From contig PDLQ01000003.1 of the NCBI GenBank assembly GCA_002591745.1, positions 213,252-277,251 of the forward strand: a stretch of 64,000 nucleotides of DNA, in the 5' to 3' direction. Positions 9,360 to 18,551 of the stretch are shown in pieces (position 1 is the stretch's first letter; every line of letters starts with the position of its first letter). The notes under the pieces are model-generated. The model was not told the DNA's origin, searched no databases, and was given only the letters and a program-made list of their open reading frames with translations. Source of the DNA: Lewinellaceae bacterium SD302. GTDB taxonomy: Bacteria > Bacteroidota > Bacteroidia > Chitinophagales > Saprospiraceae. The translations under genes were made by a program, and so were the position numbers.

Positions 9360-9634
9360 TTTGGCGGGGAAGACGTCGATTCCAAGGGACGCTGCATGAA
9401 TAAATTACCGTTTCAGAGCTGGCTATTTTGTTTGCTGGCAAGGCGGCCGAAGCCGATTATACCAAATGTTTAAGGCCCCTACCCCAAATACCGCATGACT
9501 ACATAAGGCTTTGGGCAACGATGGCAGGGGGCAAAAGAGTCGCTCTAAAACTGGTAAGTTATTTTTACGGCGTTCCTACATTACCAGGTGATAAGCACCG
9601 GCAATCTGGCTTCAACAACGGCGCAGCTTTTAAT
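9360..9634. other. Intergenic region between the lactonase and MazG-like genes
   Basis: Together with the motif copy at 9341-9359, this is about 300 bases without a credible gene. The reading frames across it have no family features, and nothing else was recognised. Confidence 0.5.
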
Positions 9635-10690
9635 TTACAAGGACAAGCAAACTGGGGTTAAAAGCTCCAGTTCATCAATTTTTTCCAATTCTCCAGTCGT
9701 GGTGTTGATCCTGAATTGTACGATATTGTCAGTATTCTGGTTGGCTACGTATAGAAAGTGTCCGTCTTTACTGATACAAAATGCCCGGGGTTCCTCACCA
9801 AGTGTAGAGAGGTATCCGACGGTTTTCAGGTCTCCGTTTTCTTTGATTCTGGCACAGTACAGACTATCGTGCCCTCGGTTGCTGGCGTAGATAAGTTTCC
9901 CTCCGGGATGTACGTGAACATCGGCACCGTCATTACGCCCCCCGTAGTCAGCGGGCACCGTACGGACCGTTTGCCGGATAGATAGACGTCCACTTTCCCG
10001 CTCATAATCCATCGCGATCAGGCTGCTGCTCATTTCGTTGATGAGGTAAGCGAAAGGTAGCTTGGGGTGAAAGGTCATGTGCCGTGGCCCTGAACCGGTA
10101 TCGACTTCCAGGTAGACTTGCTCGGTGGGCAAGAACCGGCTGGTCAGTTCGTTGAAAGAGAAACACCAGATGCGGTCCAGTCCCAGATCGGGAACGAAGA
10201 CGTACCGATTATCCGGGCTGAACACGGTAGAATGAGGATGGGATTTGAGCGCTTTTGCTTCTACTGGGTTTAGATCGATCCGCTGAACTTCTACTAGCTT
10301 CCCCCCAACTTCTCTGCGAAAGAGATTTACAAAGCCACCGAGGTAGTTGCTGGCCGCCACGTAAGTATCGCTTTGATCCGAGGTAATGTGGCAGGTCGCT
10401 CCGCTCCCGGTGTTCCAATGTCCGATCTTTCGGGGACCGCTGACTTGATCGATTTCGAATCCGACCACCCTCCCATCATTTAATTCTTCCACAACGTAAA
10501 GGTTACGCCCGTCGCTGCTAACCGTCAGATATGAGGGGTTGATCAACCCGCTAACAATATTTCTAATCCTCAATTTCCCGGTGTTCTGGTCTACCGTCAA
10601 TTCATAGAAGCCCGGTGCTTCTCCTTTGACGTGAGGTTCCTTTCTGGTGTAGGTACCGGCGTAGCCCAGTCCTGGTTTATTAGTCAGCAT
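9635..10690 (-). CDS. Lactonase family beta-propeller protein (6-phosphogluconolactonase-like)
   Basis: A 351-residue protein without a signal peptide. Repeated blade motifs typical of the Pfam lactonase family are visible: the N-terminal GYAGTYTRKE, NPSYLTVSSDGRNLYVV, HPHSTVFSPDNRYVFVPDLG, GSGPRHMTFHPKLPFAYLIN, and DVHVHPGGKLIYASNRGHDS. E. coli YbhE/Pgl of this fold hydrolyses 6-phosphogluconolactone; other members are muconate cycloisomerase-like or of unknown role. No pentose phosphate gene lies nearby, so the substrate stays open. Confidence 0.88.
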   Translation of the reverse strand: MLTNKPGLGYAGTYTRKEPHVKGEAPGFYELTVDQNTGKLRIRNIVSGLINPSYLTVSSDGRNLYVVEELNDGRVVGFEIDQVSGPRKIGHWNTGSGATCHITSDQSDTYVAASNYLGGFVNLFRREVGGKLVEVQRIDLNPVEAKALKSHPHSTVFSPDNRYVFVPDLGLDRIWCFSFNELTSRFLPTEQVYLEVDTGSGPRHMTFHPKLPFAYLINEMSSSLIAMDYERESGRLSIRQTVRTVPADYGGRNDGADVHVHPGGKLIYASNRGHDSLYCARIKENGDLKTVGYLSTLGEEPRAFCISKDGHFLYVANQNTDNIVQFRINTTTGELEKIDELELLTPVCLSL

Positions 10691-10761
10691 GGTGATGAAG
10701 ATTGATGGGGTCTTAAAATAACGCTAGCTAACTTACCTTGTGCGAATCTAACCAACTTCCT

Positions 10762-11430
10762 ATGCTATACCTGGTTCCCACCCCCATCGGCAACCGTGAA
10801 GACATTACCCTGCGGGCCATCCGAACCTTGCGGGAGGCCGATCTCATTCTGGCCGAAGACACCAGAACCTCAAAACCTTTGTTAAAGCACCTGGAAATTG
10901 AAACACCCCTGCGTTCCTACCACGCCCATAACGAGCATGGCATTGTTGGCGGCTTGGTGGAAGAACTGAAACAAGGTGCCACCTACGCCCTGATTACCGA
11001 CGCGGGAACACCCGCCATCAGTGACCCTGGCTTCCTGTTGGTACGCGCCTGCCGTGAGGCTGGTGTCCAGGTAAGCTGCCTCCCCGGAGCTACTGCTTTC
11101 GTACCCGTACTGGCCGCCTCGGGTATTCCTTGCAATCAATTTCACTTCGAAGGTTTTTTGCCCCACAAGAAAGGCCGACAGACCAGGCTCAAATATCTGG
11201 CGACGCTACCCAACACCTTTGCGCTTTACGAAAGTCCCTATCGGCTGGTAAAATGTCTGACCCAGCTGGCCGAACACTGCGGTGAGGAGAGGCTGGCCTG
11301 CGTGGGCCGCGAAGTCAGCAAACTCTACGAAGAGATCAATACCAACAGTCTGAAAGCTTTGATCGAAGATTTCAGTGAGCGCGGCAAGGTAAAGGGAGAG
11401 ATTGTTATCGTCGTTGCCGGCCCCCAATAA
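10762..11430 (+). CDS. rsmI: 16S rRNA (cytidine1402-2'-O)-methyltransferase RsmI
   Basis: A 222-residue tetrapyrrole-methylase-fold enzyme that 2'-O-methylates C1402 in the ribosomal decoding centre. It shows LVPTPIGNREDITLRAIRTL at the N-terminus, AEDTRTSKPLLKHL, TDAGTPAISDPG, LPGATAFVPVLAASG, and FEGFLPHKKG, all RsmI signatures. The ATG at 10762 was chosen because it starts directly at the first beta strand; the open frame extends eight codons upstream. It is shorter than the E. coli enzyme, lacking the C-terminal extension. The MFS gene starts 13 bases after its stop, so they may be co-transcribed. Confidence 0.95.
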   Translation: MLYLVPTPIGNREDITLRAIRTLREADLILAEDTRTSKPLLKHLEIETPLRSYHAHNEHGIVGGLVEELKQGATYALITDAGTPAISDPGFLLVRACREAGVQVSCLPGATAFVPVLAASGIPCNQFHFEGFLPHKKGRQTRLKYLATLPNTFALYESPYRLVKCLTQLAEHCGEERLACVGREVSKLYEEINTNSLKALIEDFSERGKVKGEIVIVVAGPQ

Positions 11431-11443
11431 TTCTTAGCGCTTA

Positions 11444-12646
11444 ATGACCAATCGCGAACTGCTCACCAACTACCCCCGCTACCTGGCCTTCGGCTTTCTG
11501 CATTACTTTTTCAGTTTTGTCGGCCAGACCTTTTTTATCAGTCTGTTTGTGACCGGAATCACGGCCGAGCGAGGCTGGGAAACGGAAACTTTTGCCGGCA
11601 TTTACTCTGGCGTAACCCTTTGCGCAGCCTTTTTGCTGCCCGTGATCGGTGGCCAGCTCGACCGTCTGCGTGTTCGCTACGTGAGTACAACAACGGTGCT
11701 CGTTATGATCGCCGGCTGTCTGCTCCTGGCTTACGGCCACGGCTGGCTTCTACTGGCTTTGGGTATTTTATGTGTCCGTCTGGGAGGGCAGGGCGTATTG
11801 ACGCTGACCGGCTCTACCACCATCGGTCGTTTCTTCGAACGGGGGAGGGGTAAGGCACTTTCCTATTCCATGCTGGGCATTTGTGCTGCTGAGATCATCG
11901 TGCCGTTATTAGCGGTTTACCTGATCCAGGAGCAAGGTTATCGCTCCACCTGGCTAGTGGCCGCGGCCCTGTTGGCTATGGTTTTTCTACCCGCCATCTG
12001 GTTACTGGTCAGCCGCCATGACAACTTCCAAAAGGCCGCAACGATAGTCAATAGCGGCGAAACCAGTTCCGTGGCTTCCTGGACGAGGCGACAGGTCATT
12101 TCCGACCCCCGTTTTCAACTCATAGTTCCGATCGTACTCTTTATTCCTTTTTTCTTCACCGGTTTCGTTTTCAACCAGACCGATATTGGGGAATTGCGGG
12201 GGTTTAGCCCGGAATTGATGGCGCTGGGCCTGAGTACCTTCGGGCTTACCCGCGCATTTTGCATTCTGTTCGCCGGCCAGATCGTCGATCGCTTTGGGCC
12301 CGCTAAATTGCTCATCGTGGTACTGCTCCCGGCCGTAATGGGTATGCTCGTTTTCTGGAGTTTTCCCGGTGGGTGGACGATCCCCGTCATCTTTGGTCTT
12401 ATTGCCGTCAGCGCCGGAGTCATCACGGTCACTATGCCAACGCTTTGGGCAGACCGCTACGGCCCCCAGTTTTTGGGCAGCATCAAAAGCACGGTAAAAT
12501 TACTGGAAGTGCTATCCTCCGCCGGCGCACCCATCCTGTTCAGTTGGGGGCTTAAATCCCTCGGCCTCTCTACCTGGATGGCTTTGATGATCGGCTATGG
12601 ACTGGCCTGCGTACTATTGGCTGTGTTGGAACGACGGCGTCAGTGA
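11444..12646 (+). CDS. MFS transporter
   Basis: A 400-residue inner-membrane permease with about 12 hydrophobic segments in two halves separated by a hydrophilic loop around residues 185-220. The N-terminal half carries the loop GGQLDRLRVRYVSTT, and the second half the equivalent AGQIVDRFGPAKLL, matching the MFS loop 2-3 and 8-9 motif (G-x-x-x-D-R). The substrate cannot be inferred. It starts 13 bases after rsmI and abuts the convergent aminotransferase gene with no intervening base. Confidence 0.9.
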   Translation: MTNRELLTNYPRYLAFGFLHYFFSFVGQTFFISLFVTGITAERGWETETFAGIYSGVTLCAAFLLPVIGGQLDRLRVRYVSTTTVLVMIAGCLLLAYGHGWLLLALGILCVRLGGQGVLTLTGSTTIGRFFERGRGKALSYSMLGICAAEIIVPLLAVYLIQEQGYRSTWLVAAALLAMVFLPAIWLLVSRHDNFQKAATIVNSGETSSVASWTRRQVISDPRFQLIVPIVLFIPFFFTGFVFNQTDIGELRGFSPELMALGLSTFGLTRAFCILFAGQIVDRFGPAKLLIVVLLPAVMGMLVFWSFPGGWTIPVIFGLIAVSAGVITVTMPTLWADRYGPQFLGSIKSTVKLLEVLSSAGAPILFSWGLKSLGLSTWMALMIGYGLACVLLAVLERRRQ

Positions 12647-13477
12647 TTACTTCCCTTCGCAATAAATTCCCCAATGGTCCATCAGTCTCTGCGTTATTGG
12701 CCCGACTTTCCCGGCGGCGATAACTCCCTGGTTGGTGGCGGTGATCGGCATGGCGCCCTTGGTCGAACTGGCGATGATGGCTTCATCGGCTAACAACAAC
12801 TCTTCAAGGGTGACGACTCGTTCTTCCACGGGAATACTCAACTCTCCCGCTAATGCGATAAGGTGTTTTCGGGTGATCCCGAGCAAAACCCCTTCGGCCG
12901 GAGTGATCAACACGCCATCCCTGACGATAAAGACATTCGAGCGATCACTTTCCAGCACGATTCCTTTTTCCGTGACGTAAAGCGGGAAATCACAGCCGGT
13001 CTTTTCCAACTCCGGAATTAGGCGAATACCCTGAATGTAGTCCGTCGTCTTCACCCGAGGCGTTTGTCGGCGATAAACGTAAAGCAAAATTTTTGCCCCA
13101 TGGCGATAAAGTTTTTCTGGTGGCGCTTTATGCGGGTAAGCCATTGCCAGCAAATTCGGTGTAGTTGGGGTGTAGCCATCCAGCGCGTAGCCGCCGGTGA
13201 GCACGAAACGGATGCCACCGTCGGCAGCCTCATTGCGTTCGATCAACTGGTGTACGACCTCCGTCAATTCCTGATCGCTCAGCGGAAATGGCATCCCCAT
13301 CTCCCGTGCGCTGTTGCGGAAACGGGCCAGGTGATCAGCCAGGAAGCGGGGCCGCCGGTTCAGGTAACGGAAATAATCAAAAACAGCGAACCCCCTCAGG
13401 ATGGAGAGGTCACTAAAGTGGAGTTGGGCGCTCTCGCTGGGTAGATAAGCACCGTTCAGATAGGTAATTGGTAACAT
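12647..13477 (-). CDS. Class IV PLP-dependent aminotransferase
   Basis: A 276-residue fold-type IV PLP enzyme. The sequence begins MLPITYLNGAYLPSESAQLH; Lys143 in RVKTTDYIQG is the PLP lysine, and ESDRSNVFIV and LLGITRKHLI form the cofactor phosphate site. The family includes branched-chain aminotransferase, D-amino-acid aminotransferase and 4-amino-4-deoxychorismate lyase; the sequence alone does not decide between them. ATG 13477 was chosen over 13513 because it matches the family N-terminus and avoids overlap with the divergent antiporter. Its stop codon directly abuts that of the MFS gene. Confidence 0.9.
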   Translation of the reverse strand: MLPITYLNGAYLPSESAQLHFSDLSILRGFAVFDYFRYLNRRPRFLADHLARFRNSAREMGMPFPLSDQELTEVVHQLIERNEAADGGIRFVLTGGYALDGYTPTTPNLLAMAYPHKAPPEKLYRHGAKILLYVYRRQTPRVKTTDYIQGIRLIPELEKTGCDFPLYVTEKGIVLESDRSNVFIVRDGVLITPAEGVLLGITRKHLIALAGELSIPVEERVVTLEELLLADEAIIASSTKGAMPITATNQGVIAAGKVGPITQRLMDHWGIYCEGK

Positions 13478-13513
13478 GTACCCAAGATACGGTTCTAATA
13501 AAGATTGGCTCAT

Positions 13514-13521
13514 TACCTTTA
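13514..13521 (+). promoter_or_regulatory. -7 promoter element (TACCTTTA), seven bases from the ATG
   Basis: Close match to TAnnTTTG immediately before the ATG at 13529. The short distance implies a very short or absent 5' leader for the exchanger mRNA. Confidence 0.5.
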
Positions 13522-13528
13522 CGCGCCT

Positions 13529-14461
13529 ATGGATAGCCTGATTGCTCAGTTTGGAATTTTTGCCGCCAGTATCGTTGCACTGCTCTGGGCCAGCGATCGC
13601 TTCGTGGAAAGCGCCGAACGCATCGGCCTTTCCTGGGGTATATCCCCCTTCATCATTGGGGTAACTATCGTAGCCTTTGGCACTTCTCTGCCTGAACTGG
13701 CCACCAGCATTGCCGCAGTTCTGGGTGGAGAGCCGGAAATTGTGGTCAGCAACGTTGTCGGTTCCAACATCACCAACATCGCATTGGTCCTGGGGCTCAG
13801 TGCCGTGGTCGTCAAATCTATCGATTTGGAGATTAACCTCTGGTACATCGATATACCCTTCCTCTGGGGTTCAGCGTTCCTGCTGTATTTCCTGGTTTCC
13901 GACGCCCGCTTCTCCATTTTCGAAGCCGTAGTTTGCCTGGGTGGCATCGTCCTTTTCCTGACCTACTCCCTGAAGGATGGTGAAAAACCCGCCGCCGAAG
14001 ATCGCCCGTCGGCCAGCTGGAAAGACTACCTGTTCCTCTTACTCAGTGCGGCCGTTGTTTCCTTCGCGGCCAGTTGGGCAATATCCTCCATCACCAACAT
14101 CAGCGGCATCCTCAATATTGCTCCCAAAATTATCGCCCTCACCGCCGTTGCCCTCGGCACCAGTCTGCCGGAAGTGGCGGTCAGCCTCAGTGCGGCACGC
14201 AAAGGCCGGGCATCCATTGCGGTAGGTAACGCCCTGGGGTCCAACGTCTTCAATACTTTCGTCGTTATGGCCATCCCCCGCTTTTTCGGCCCCCTGGAGA
14301 TTCCCGCAGACATCCTCAGCACCTATTTACCCCTCATGGTTGCCATGACCATTTTGCTGGGGATTATGAGCAACAACCGCCAGATATCGCGCATGGAGGG
14401 GATGGTCCTGCTGCTATTCTACATCTGGTACCTGGGGCAGATTATCGAGTCTGCGCTGTAG
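13529..14461 (+). CDS. Calcium/sodium antiporter, CaCA family (YrbG-like)
   Basis: A 310-residue inner-membrane exchanger with about ten membrane helices and the two inverted alpha-repeats of the family: GTSLPELATSIAA with NVVGSNITNIALVLG near residues 53-90, and GTSLPEVAVSLSAA with NALGSNVFNTFVV near 213-250. The acidic Glu residues of the GTSLPE motifs bind cation. Family members exchange Na+ or K+ for Ca2+. The ATG at 13529 is favoured over the frame start at 13505 by the promoter element just upstream and by family length. Confidence 0.93.
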   Translation: MDSLIAQFGIFAASIVALLWASDRFVESAERIGLSWGISPFIIGVTIVAFGTSLPELATSIAAVLGGEPEIVVSNVVGSNITNIALVLGLSAVVVKSIDLEINLWYIDIPFLWGSAFLLYFLVSDARFSIFEAVVCLGGIVLFLTYSLKDGEKPAAEDRPSASWKDYLFLLLSAAVVSFAASWAISSITNISGILNIAPKIIALTAVALGTSLPEVAVSLSAARKGRASIAVGNALGSNVFNTFVVMAIPRFFGPLEIPADILSTYLPLMVAMTILLGIMSNNRQISRMEGMVLLLFYIWYLGQIIESAL

Positions 14462-14469
14462 AATTTTAT

Positions 14470-14723
14470 GGCTGGCAAAGTAGCAGTGTTTATTGGTCAC
14501 CGATTTGCGGTCAGAAACAGCGCGATCTCCCGGTAGAGGACCTTATCGTAAGCTGAACGGTGGCTAAGCCGGCAGTAACAAATATGCGATCTCAGTACAT
14601 CGTTATAATGAAAAGGAAATTAGGACTCAGTAACTAATGGTTACCTTCTGATTGATTACACCGATCAAAGTTCTCCTGCGTCTGCTGGCTGGGCCACTTC
14701 TCTGCATTGCTACTTTGCCAGCC
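14470..14723. repeat. 254-bp intergenic segment with 19-bp terminal inverted repeats
   Basis: Left end GGCTGGCAAAGTAGCAGTG (14470-14488) and right end CATTGCTACTTTGCCAGCC (14705-14723) are inverted copies with one mismatch in 19. Each contains the dispersed GCTACTTTG core. The interior has no coding potential. The structure resembles a miniature mobile or structured intergenic repeat; no target-site duplication could be recognised. Confidence 0.6.
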
Positions 14724-14779
14724 AAAATTCCAATGATTATTAGTTAGCGCCAGGGATTTGAAGCCATAATAAAACTGAG

Positions 14780-14787
14780 TACCTTTG
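14780..14787 (+). promoter_or_regulatory. -7 promoter element (TACCTTTG) of trhO
   Basis: Perfect match to the Bacteroidota TAnnTTTG element, about 57 bases before the GTG start of trhO. Confidence 0.6.
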
Positions 14788-14843
14788 CGCCCTAGCCGTT
14801 TCCAAACCGGAGACCAAGCCTGTAACTTGAAAAGCTAACCACT

Positions 14844-15902
14844 GTGTCTAAGAAACAACAATTACGTAACCTCCTGAGCAAGGAGGAACTGGAGGCCCGT
14901 CTGGCCGCCGATCCACGCCCCCGCACTACCCTGTCCTTTTATCAGTACGCTAATATTACGGAACCTCACCAGTTTCGCGATGCTCTGTTCGCCGCCTGGA
15001 CGGAACTGGAAGTACTAGGCCGCGTTTACATTGCTCACGAAGGAGTGAACGGACAAATTTCGCTGCCCACTGAAAATCTGGAAGCCTTCCGCGCTTACCT
15101 GAACACCATCGATTTCCTGAGCGGCATCCGACTGAATATTGCCATTGAGGCCGATGCCAAAAGTTTCCTGAAACTGAAGATCAAAGTGCGTAAGAAAATC
15201 GTGGCCGATGGACTGGACGACGCCTCCTTCGACGTCACCCGGAGAGGTCGCCACCTGAGCGCCCGCGAGGTCAACGAATTGATGAGCCAGGACGACACCC
15301 TGGTTGTGGACATGCGCAACCATTACGAGAGTGAAGTGGGCTATTTCAAAGGAGCAATCTGCCCCGATGTGGATACCTTCCGCGATGCGCTGCCCGTAGT
15401 AGAGAAAATGCTACAATCAGATAAGGACAAGGACATCATCATGTACTGTACCGGTGGGATTCGCTGTGAAAAGGCCAGTGCTTACTACCTGCACAAAGGT
15501 TTTGATAAAGTACACATGATCGATGGCGGCATCATCGAATATACCCGACAATGCGAGCAGGAAGGACTGGAGAACCAGTTTCTCGGCAAGAACTTTGTGT
15601 TCGACGAACGGATGGGTGAACGCATCTCCGAGGATATTGTGAGCAACTGTCATCAGTGTGGAAAACCGGCTGACAGCCACCGGAATTGCGCCAACGATGC
15701 TTGTCACCTGTTATTTATCCAGTGTGATGACTGTGCCGATAAATTTACGAATTGCTGCTCCGTAGACTGCCGGGAATTCAATGCGCTGGACGAAGACGAA
15801 AAGCGACGTCAACTACCAACCAGGGAATTCAACGGCAGCAGTTTCGCCAAGGCCAGGGCCGGGATTCGGTCGCAGAAAGGCAAAACTGACAATTTAGTGT
15901 GA
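14844..15902 (+). CDS. trhO: tRNA uridine(34) hydroxylase TrhO (rhodanese-domain protein)
   Basis: A 352-residue YceA/TrhO protein, which hydroxylates U34 of certain tRNAs as the first step of 5-carboxymethoxy- or methoxyuridine formation. The N-terminal acylphosphatase-like domain (residues about 30-125, with EGVNGQISLP) is followed by a rhodanese domain (about 145-255) with the active loop YCTGGIRCEKA, and a Cys-rich C-terminal segment (CHQCGKPADSHRNC, CDDCADKFTNCCSVDC). Length and order match the family. The start codon is GTG. Confidence 0.95.
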   Translation: MSKKQQLRNLLSKEELEARLAADPRPRTTLSFYQYANITEPHQFRDALFAAWTELEVLGRVYIAHEGVNGQISLPTENLEAFRAYLNTIDFLSGIRLNIAIEADAKSFLKLKIKVRKKIVADGLDDASFDVTRRGRHLSAREVNELMSQDDTLVVDMRNHYESEVGYFKGAICPDVDTFRDALPVVEKMLQSDKDKDIIMYCTGGIRCEKASAYYLHKGFDKVHMIDGGIIEYTRQCEQEGLENQFLGKNFVFDERMGERISEDIVSNCHQCGKPADSHRNCANDACHLLFIQCDDCADKFTNCCSVDCREFNALDEDEKRRQLPTREFNGSSFAKARAGIRSQKGKTDNLV

Positions 15903-15935
15903 ACATCCTAGCGGTTAGTTCCTTTATGAATCATA

Positions 15936-16367
15936 ATGAAACTGCAACCCGGCACCGGAATCGGACAGATTACTTTCGGGCTTACTCCCGAAGAAACGGA
16001 GGACCTGTTAGGTCATCCCGATCGCGTTGGGTTGGATGAGGAAGACGAGGGTTCCCTAAGTTATCAATATAACCACCTCAAGCTGCGGCTCACTTATTAC
16101 GACCGTACTGATGGCCGCCTCGGATATATCCGCTGTGCCCATCCAGAGTTAAATTATCGGGGACATCGATTGATTGGCGCGCCGGTCAAAAAAGCACAAT
16201 TCGTGCTGCGCAAATCACAGAAGAGCTGGCATTTCGAAACCTACGATTTTTTTGAGGCTTACTTCGACGAACAACACTGGCTGACTTTGAACGTAGAGTA
16301 CGAGCAAGTGATCAGCGTAGAAATGGGACTGCCTTTTACTGAGGATGGGGATTACATCTGGCCTTAG
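15936..16367 (+). CDS. Conserved hypothetical protein
   Basis: A 143-residue soluble protein starting MKLQPGTGIGQITFGLTPEE. The opening resembles small domains with a repeated GxxxGxxxxGMT-like turn seen in some Bacteroidota hypotheticals (for example GIGQITFGLTPEETEDLLG), followed by alternating beta strands. It has no signal peptide or membrane segment and no catalytic motif. It lies between trhO and a DUF3140 gene in the same direction, with short gaps on both sides. No function is assigned. Confidence 0.75.
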   Translation: MKLQPGTGIGQITFGLTPEETEDLLGHPDRVGLDEEDEGSLSYQYNHLKLRLTYYDRTDGRLGYIRCAHPELNYRGHRLIGAPVKKAQFVLRKSQKSWHFETYDFFEAYFDEQHWLTLNVEYEQVISVEMGLPFTEDGDYIWP

Positions 16368-16439
16368 AATACTTGCAATTATAGTGAACAACAGGCCTTT
16401 TGCCATTGCTGTAAGGATATACTCCAATATCAACTTACA

Positions 16440-16772
16440 ATGGCCGATAAATCACACGACGATATCTACGACAACTTCTACGACGCCGTAAATATGCAGC
16501 CCAAAGAACTGGAAGAGTGGCTCGAAACCGAAGAAAGTAAAAGCGTAGGAAGTAAAGAAAACGGTGGCGAAAGTACCGGTCACCGTAGCGGCCGGCGAAT
16601 CGTGAAGATCAAGCGCAAGAAAAAAGATGAACTGACCGATAGCGACTACGAGCATATGAACAAGGTAGTTGGCTACATCAATCGTCATACCGCCCAGCGC
16701 CCGGACGGAGACGTAAAGGATACAAACTGGGCTTACAGTTTAAAGAACTGGGGTTACGACCCGACCAAGTAA
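16440..16772 (+). CDS. DUF3140 family protein
   Basis: A 110-residue protein with the conserved DUF3140 pattern: MQPKELEEWLETEESKSVG, then ESTGHRSGRRIV, then MNKVVGYINRHTAQRP and the C-terminal WAYSLKNWGYDPTK. The family is small, cytoplasmic and widespread; its function is unknown. Family members often occur near DNA-related or stress genes. Its stop is one base from the stop of the convergent purine nucleoside phosphorylase gene. Confidence 0.88.
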   Translation: MADKSHDDIYDNFYDAVNMQPKELEEWLETEESKSVGSKENGGESTGHRSGRRIVKIKRKKKDELTDSDYEHMNKVVGYINRHTAQRPDGDVKDTNWAYSLKNWGYDPTK

Positions 16773-16773
16773 A

Positions 16774-17652
16774 CTAAAGTTCCGCCAGGAAATCCTTCAT
16801 GAACCCGACCAACTTAGGTTCCACGCTTTCCACCATTTCGATAACGCTTTCTACCGTGGTTTCCTGAATCTCGTCCAGGGGAAAGCACTTATTGCTTACT
16901 ACGGAGAGGACGAAGACGGGTAAGTCCATGTGACGAGCTACCAACACCTCCGGTACGGTAGACATCCCGATGAGATCAGCTCCGAGAATGTGCGCCATTC
17001 TATATTCAGCGGGGGTTTCCAGATTAGGGCCGGAAATGGCCAGGTATACTCCTTCGTGGGCTTTGATGCCGTGTTTTTCAGCCATTTGGATAGCGCGGGC
17101 ATTTAATTCACGATCGTAGGTTTTTAGCATATCCGGGAAACGGGGGCCAAGGCGGTTGTCGTTGCTCCCCCTCAGTGGATTACTGGGTTGTAGGTTGATG
17201 TGGTCCCGCAAGAAAACAACTTCGCCGGCAGCTATATGCTCGTTCACGCTGCCCGATGCATTGGAAATTATGAGTTGCTCGACGCCCAAAGCCTTGAGCA
17301 CCCGCACCGGAAAGGTGAGTTGCTGCATACTGTACCCCTCGTAATAATGAAAGCGGCCGGCCATTGCCACCACGGGAATACCGTTGAGTTTGCCGAAAAC
17401 CAGCTTGCCGGCGTGGCTGGCAACCGTGCTGGTAGGAAAAAACGGCAACAGACCATAATTGAATTCATTGACCACCTCTATTTCATCGGCCAGACCACTG
17501 AGCCCAGTGCCCAGGATGATGCCGAAACGAGGTTGAAAATCAGTACGCTTACGGATGAAGGCCAGGCACTCCTGGATTTGGTCGAATAATTGCACGGGCG
17601 TTTGTTGGTTAGGGGCGGTAAAATAATAACGTCCCTGATTGAAAACGAGCAA
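16774..17652 (-). CDS. Purine nucleoside phosphorylase, inosine/guanosine type
   Basis: A 292-residue PNP of the trimeric class. It shows the phosphate-binding GIILGTGLSGLADE, the VAMAGRFHYYEGYSMQQLTFPVRVL region, the NASGSVN motif, DHINLQPSNPLRG and the purine-binding EVLVARHMDLPVFVLSVVSNKC. It cleaves ribonucleosides of hypoxanthine and guanine with phosphate for salvage. The first 22 residues (MLVFNQGRYYFTAPNQQTPV) are not family-like; the true start may be a non-ATG codon slightly downstream, since no other Met is available before the core. Confidence 0.93.
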   Translation of the reverse strand: MLVFNQGRYYFTAPNQQTPVQLFDQIQECLAFIRKRTDFQPRFGIILGTGLSGLADEIEVVNEFNYGLLPFFPTSTVASHAGKLVFGKLNGIPVVAMAGRFHYYEGYSMQQLTFPVRVLKALGVEQLIISNASGSVNEHIAAGEVVFLRDHINLQPSNPLRGSNDNRLGPRFPDMLKTYDRELNARAIQMAEKHGIKAHEGVYLAISGPNLETPAEYRMAHILGADLIGMSTVPEVLVARHMDLPVFVLSVVSNKCFPLDEIQETTVESVIEMVESVEPKLVGFMKDFLAEL

Positions 17653-17831
17653 TTGTGGCTCTGAACTAGCCAGATAGTTGGAAGCATAGCCATAGCTACG
17701 GTTTCGACTAGTTGGAGAAGTCAGGGCCGCAAGTACCGTTTGGAAATCGGGAGGTTGTTTTTTTACCGCCCCTTAGTTCTCTTCAAAAACTCCTTCTCTC
17801 TACAAATAGTTTTCGGTGAAAAAGATTAGTT

Positions 17832-18389
17832 CTATTTCCACTTAATGCCACAGCCGGCACTCGGGTATTGCTTTTCCGGAGCGGCCTGACCGGCGAGCAT
17901 CGTATCCATAGCCAAGCGCAACTCACTCCCGTCTGGTTCAAGGCCCGTACCGGGGCGATTGGCATCCAGTCGACCGCGGTAGTAAAGTTTGTCGTTCGCA
18001 TCAAAAAGATAAATATCCGGGGTACAGGCAGCGGCGTATGCGCGGGCCACGGCCTGACTCTCATCGTAGAGATAAGGGAAGGTGTAATCGTTTTGCACGG
18101 CGAAGCCATGCATATTGTCGGGAGAGTCAACGGGGTATTTCACCACATCATTGGAACTGATGTGCACCGTACCGATCCCTTTTTCACGGTAGTCATTAGC
18201 CACTCGTACCAGTTCCTCAATTACGTGAATCACGTAGGGGCAATGATTACAGATGAAGACCACCAGTGTGCCATTCGCTCCCTTCACTTCCTGAAAGGTA
18301 AAACTGCGGCCCATCGAAAGAGTATCGGGTAAGGAAAATTCCGGGGCGGTAGTGCCCAGTTCGAGCATGGTAGATTCGGTAAGTGCCAT
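17832..18389 (-). CDS. Thioredoxin-family redoxin protein
   Basis: A 185-residue cytoplasmic protein of the redoxin/AhpC-TSA superfamily with the segment APEFSLPDTLSMGRSF, a CxxC-like motif C-N-H-C in VVFICNHCPYVIHV, then HISSNDVVKYPVDSPDNM and YDESQAVARAYAAACTPDIY. The NHCPYV signature belongs to a distinct family of thioredoxin-like proteins with unknown partners. A second Met at residue 8 is an alternative start. No operon partner is evident. Confidence 0.87.
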   Translation of the reverse strand: MALTESTMLELGTTAPEFSLPDTLSMGRSFTFQEVKGANGTLVVFICNHCPYVIHVIEELVRVANDYREKGIGTVHISSNDVVKYPVDSPDNMHGFAVQNDYTFPYLYDESQAVARAYAAACTPDIYLFDANDKLYYRGRLDANRPGTGLEPDGSELRLAMDTMLAGQAAPEKQYPSAGCGIKWK

Positions 18390-18515
18390 ATTGGAGAATT
18401 ATACTTCCATGATCATTCTGTTACGAATAGCAATAATTTTACCGCTGGAACGGAATAAAATCATAGAAAAGTTATCTTTAAAACTTGTCTCTTAATAGTA
18501 CAAATCGCCGCCGGC

Positions 18516-18523
18516 TAAGTTTG
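18516..18523 (+). promoter_or_regulatory. -7 promoter element (TAAGTTTG) of the ATP-grasp gene
   Basis: Perfect TAnnTTTG match. Its position supports translation from the ATG at 18552, rather than the upstream TTG at 18525, which would lie at or before the transcription start. Confidence 0.6.
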
Positions 18524-18551
18524 TTTGGCGGTGGCCACAACTTCTACTTCC

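Larger units (their letters stand above)
14462..14843. other. Intergenic region with paired motif element and TrhO promoter
   Basis: About 380 bases with no gene. The first two thirds is bounded by inverted copies of the dispersed motif (see 14470-14723). The TrhO promoter at 14780-14787 follows. Confidence 0.6.
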
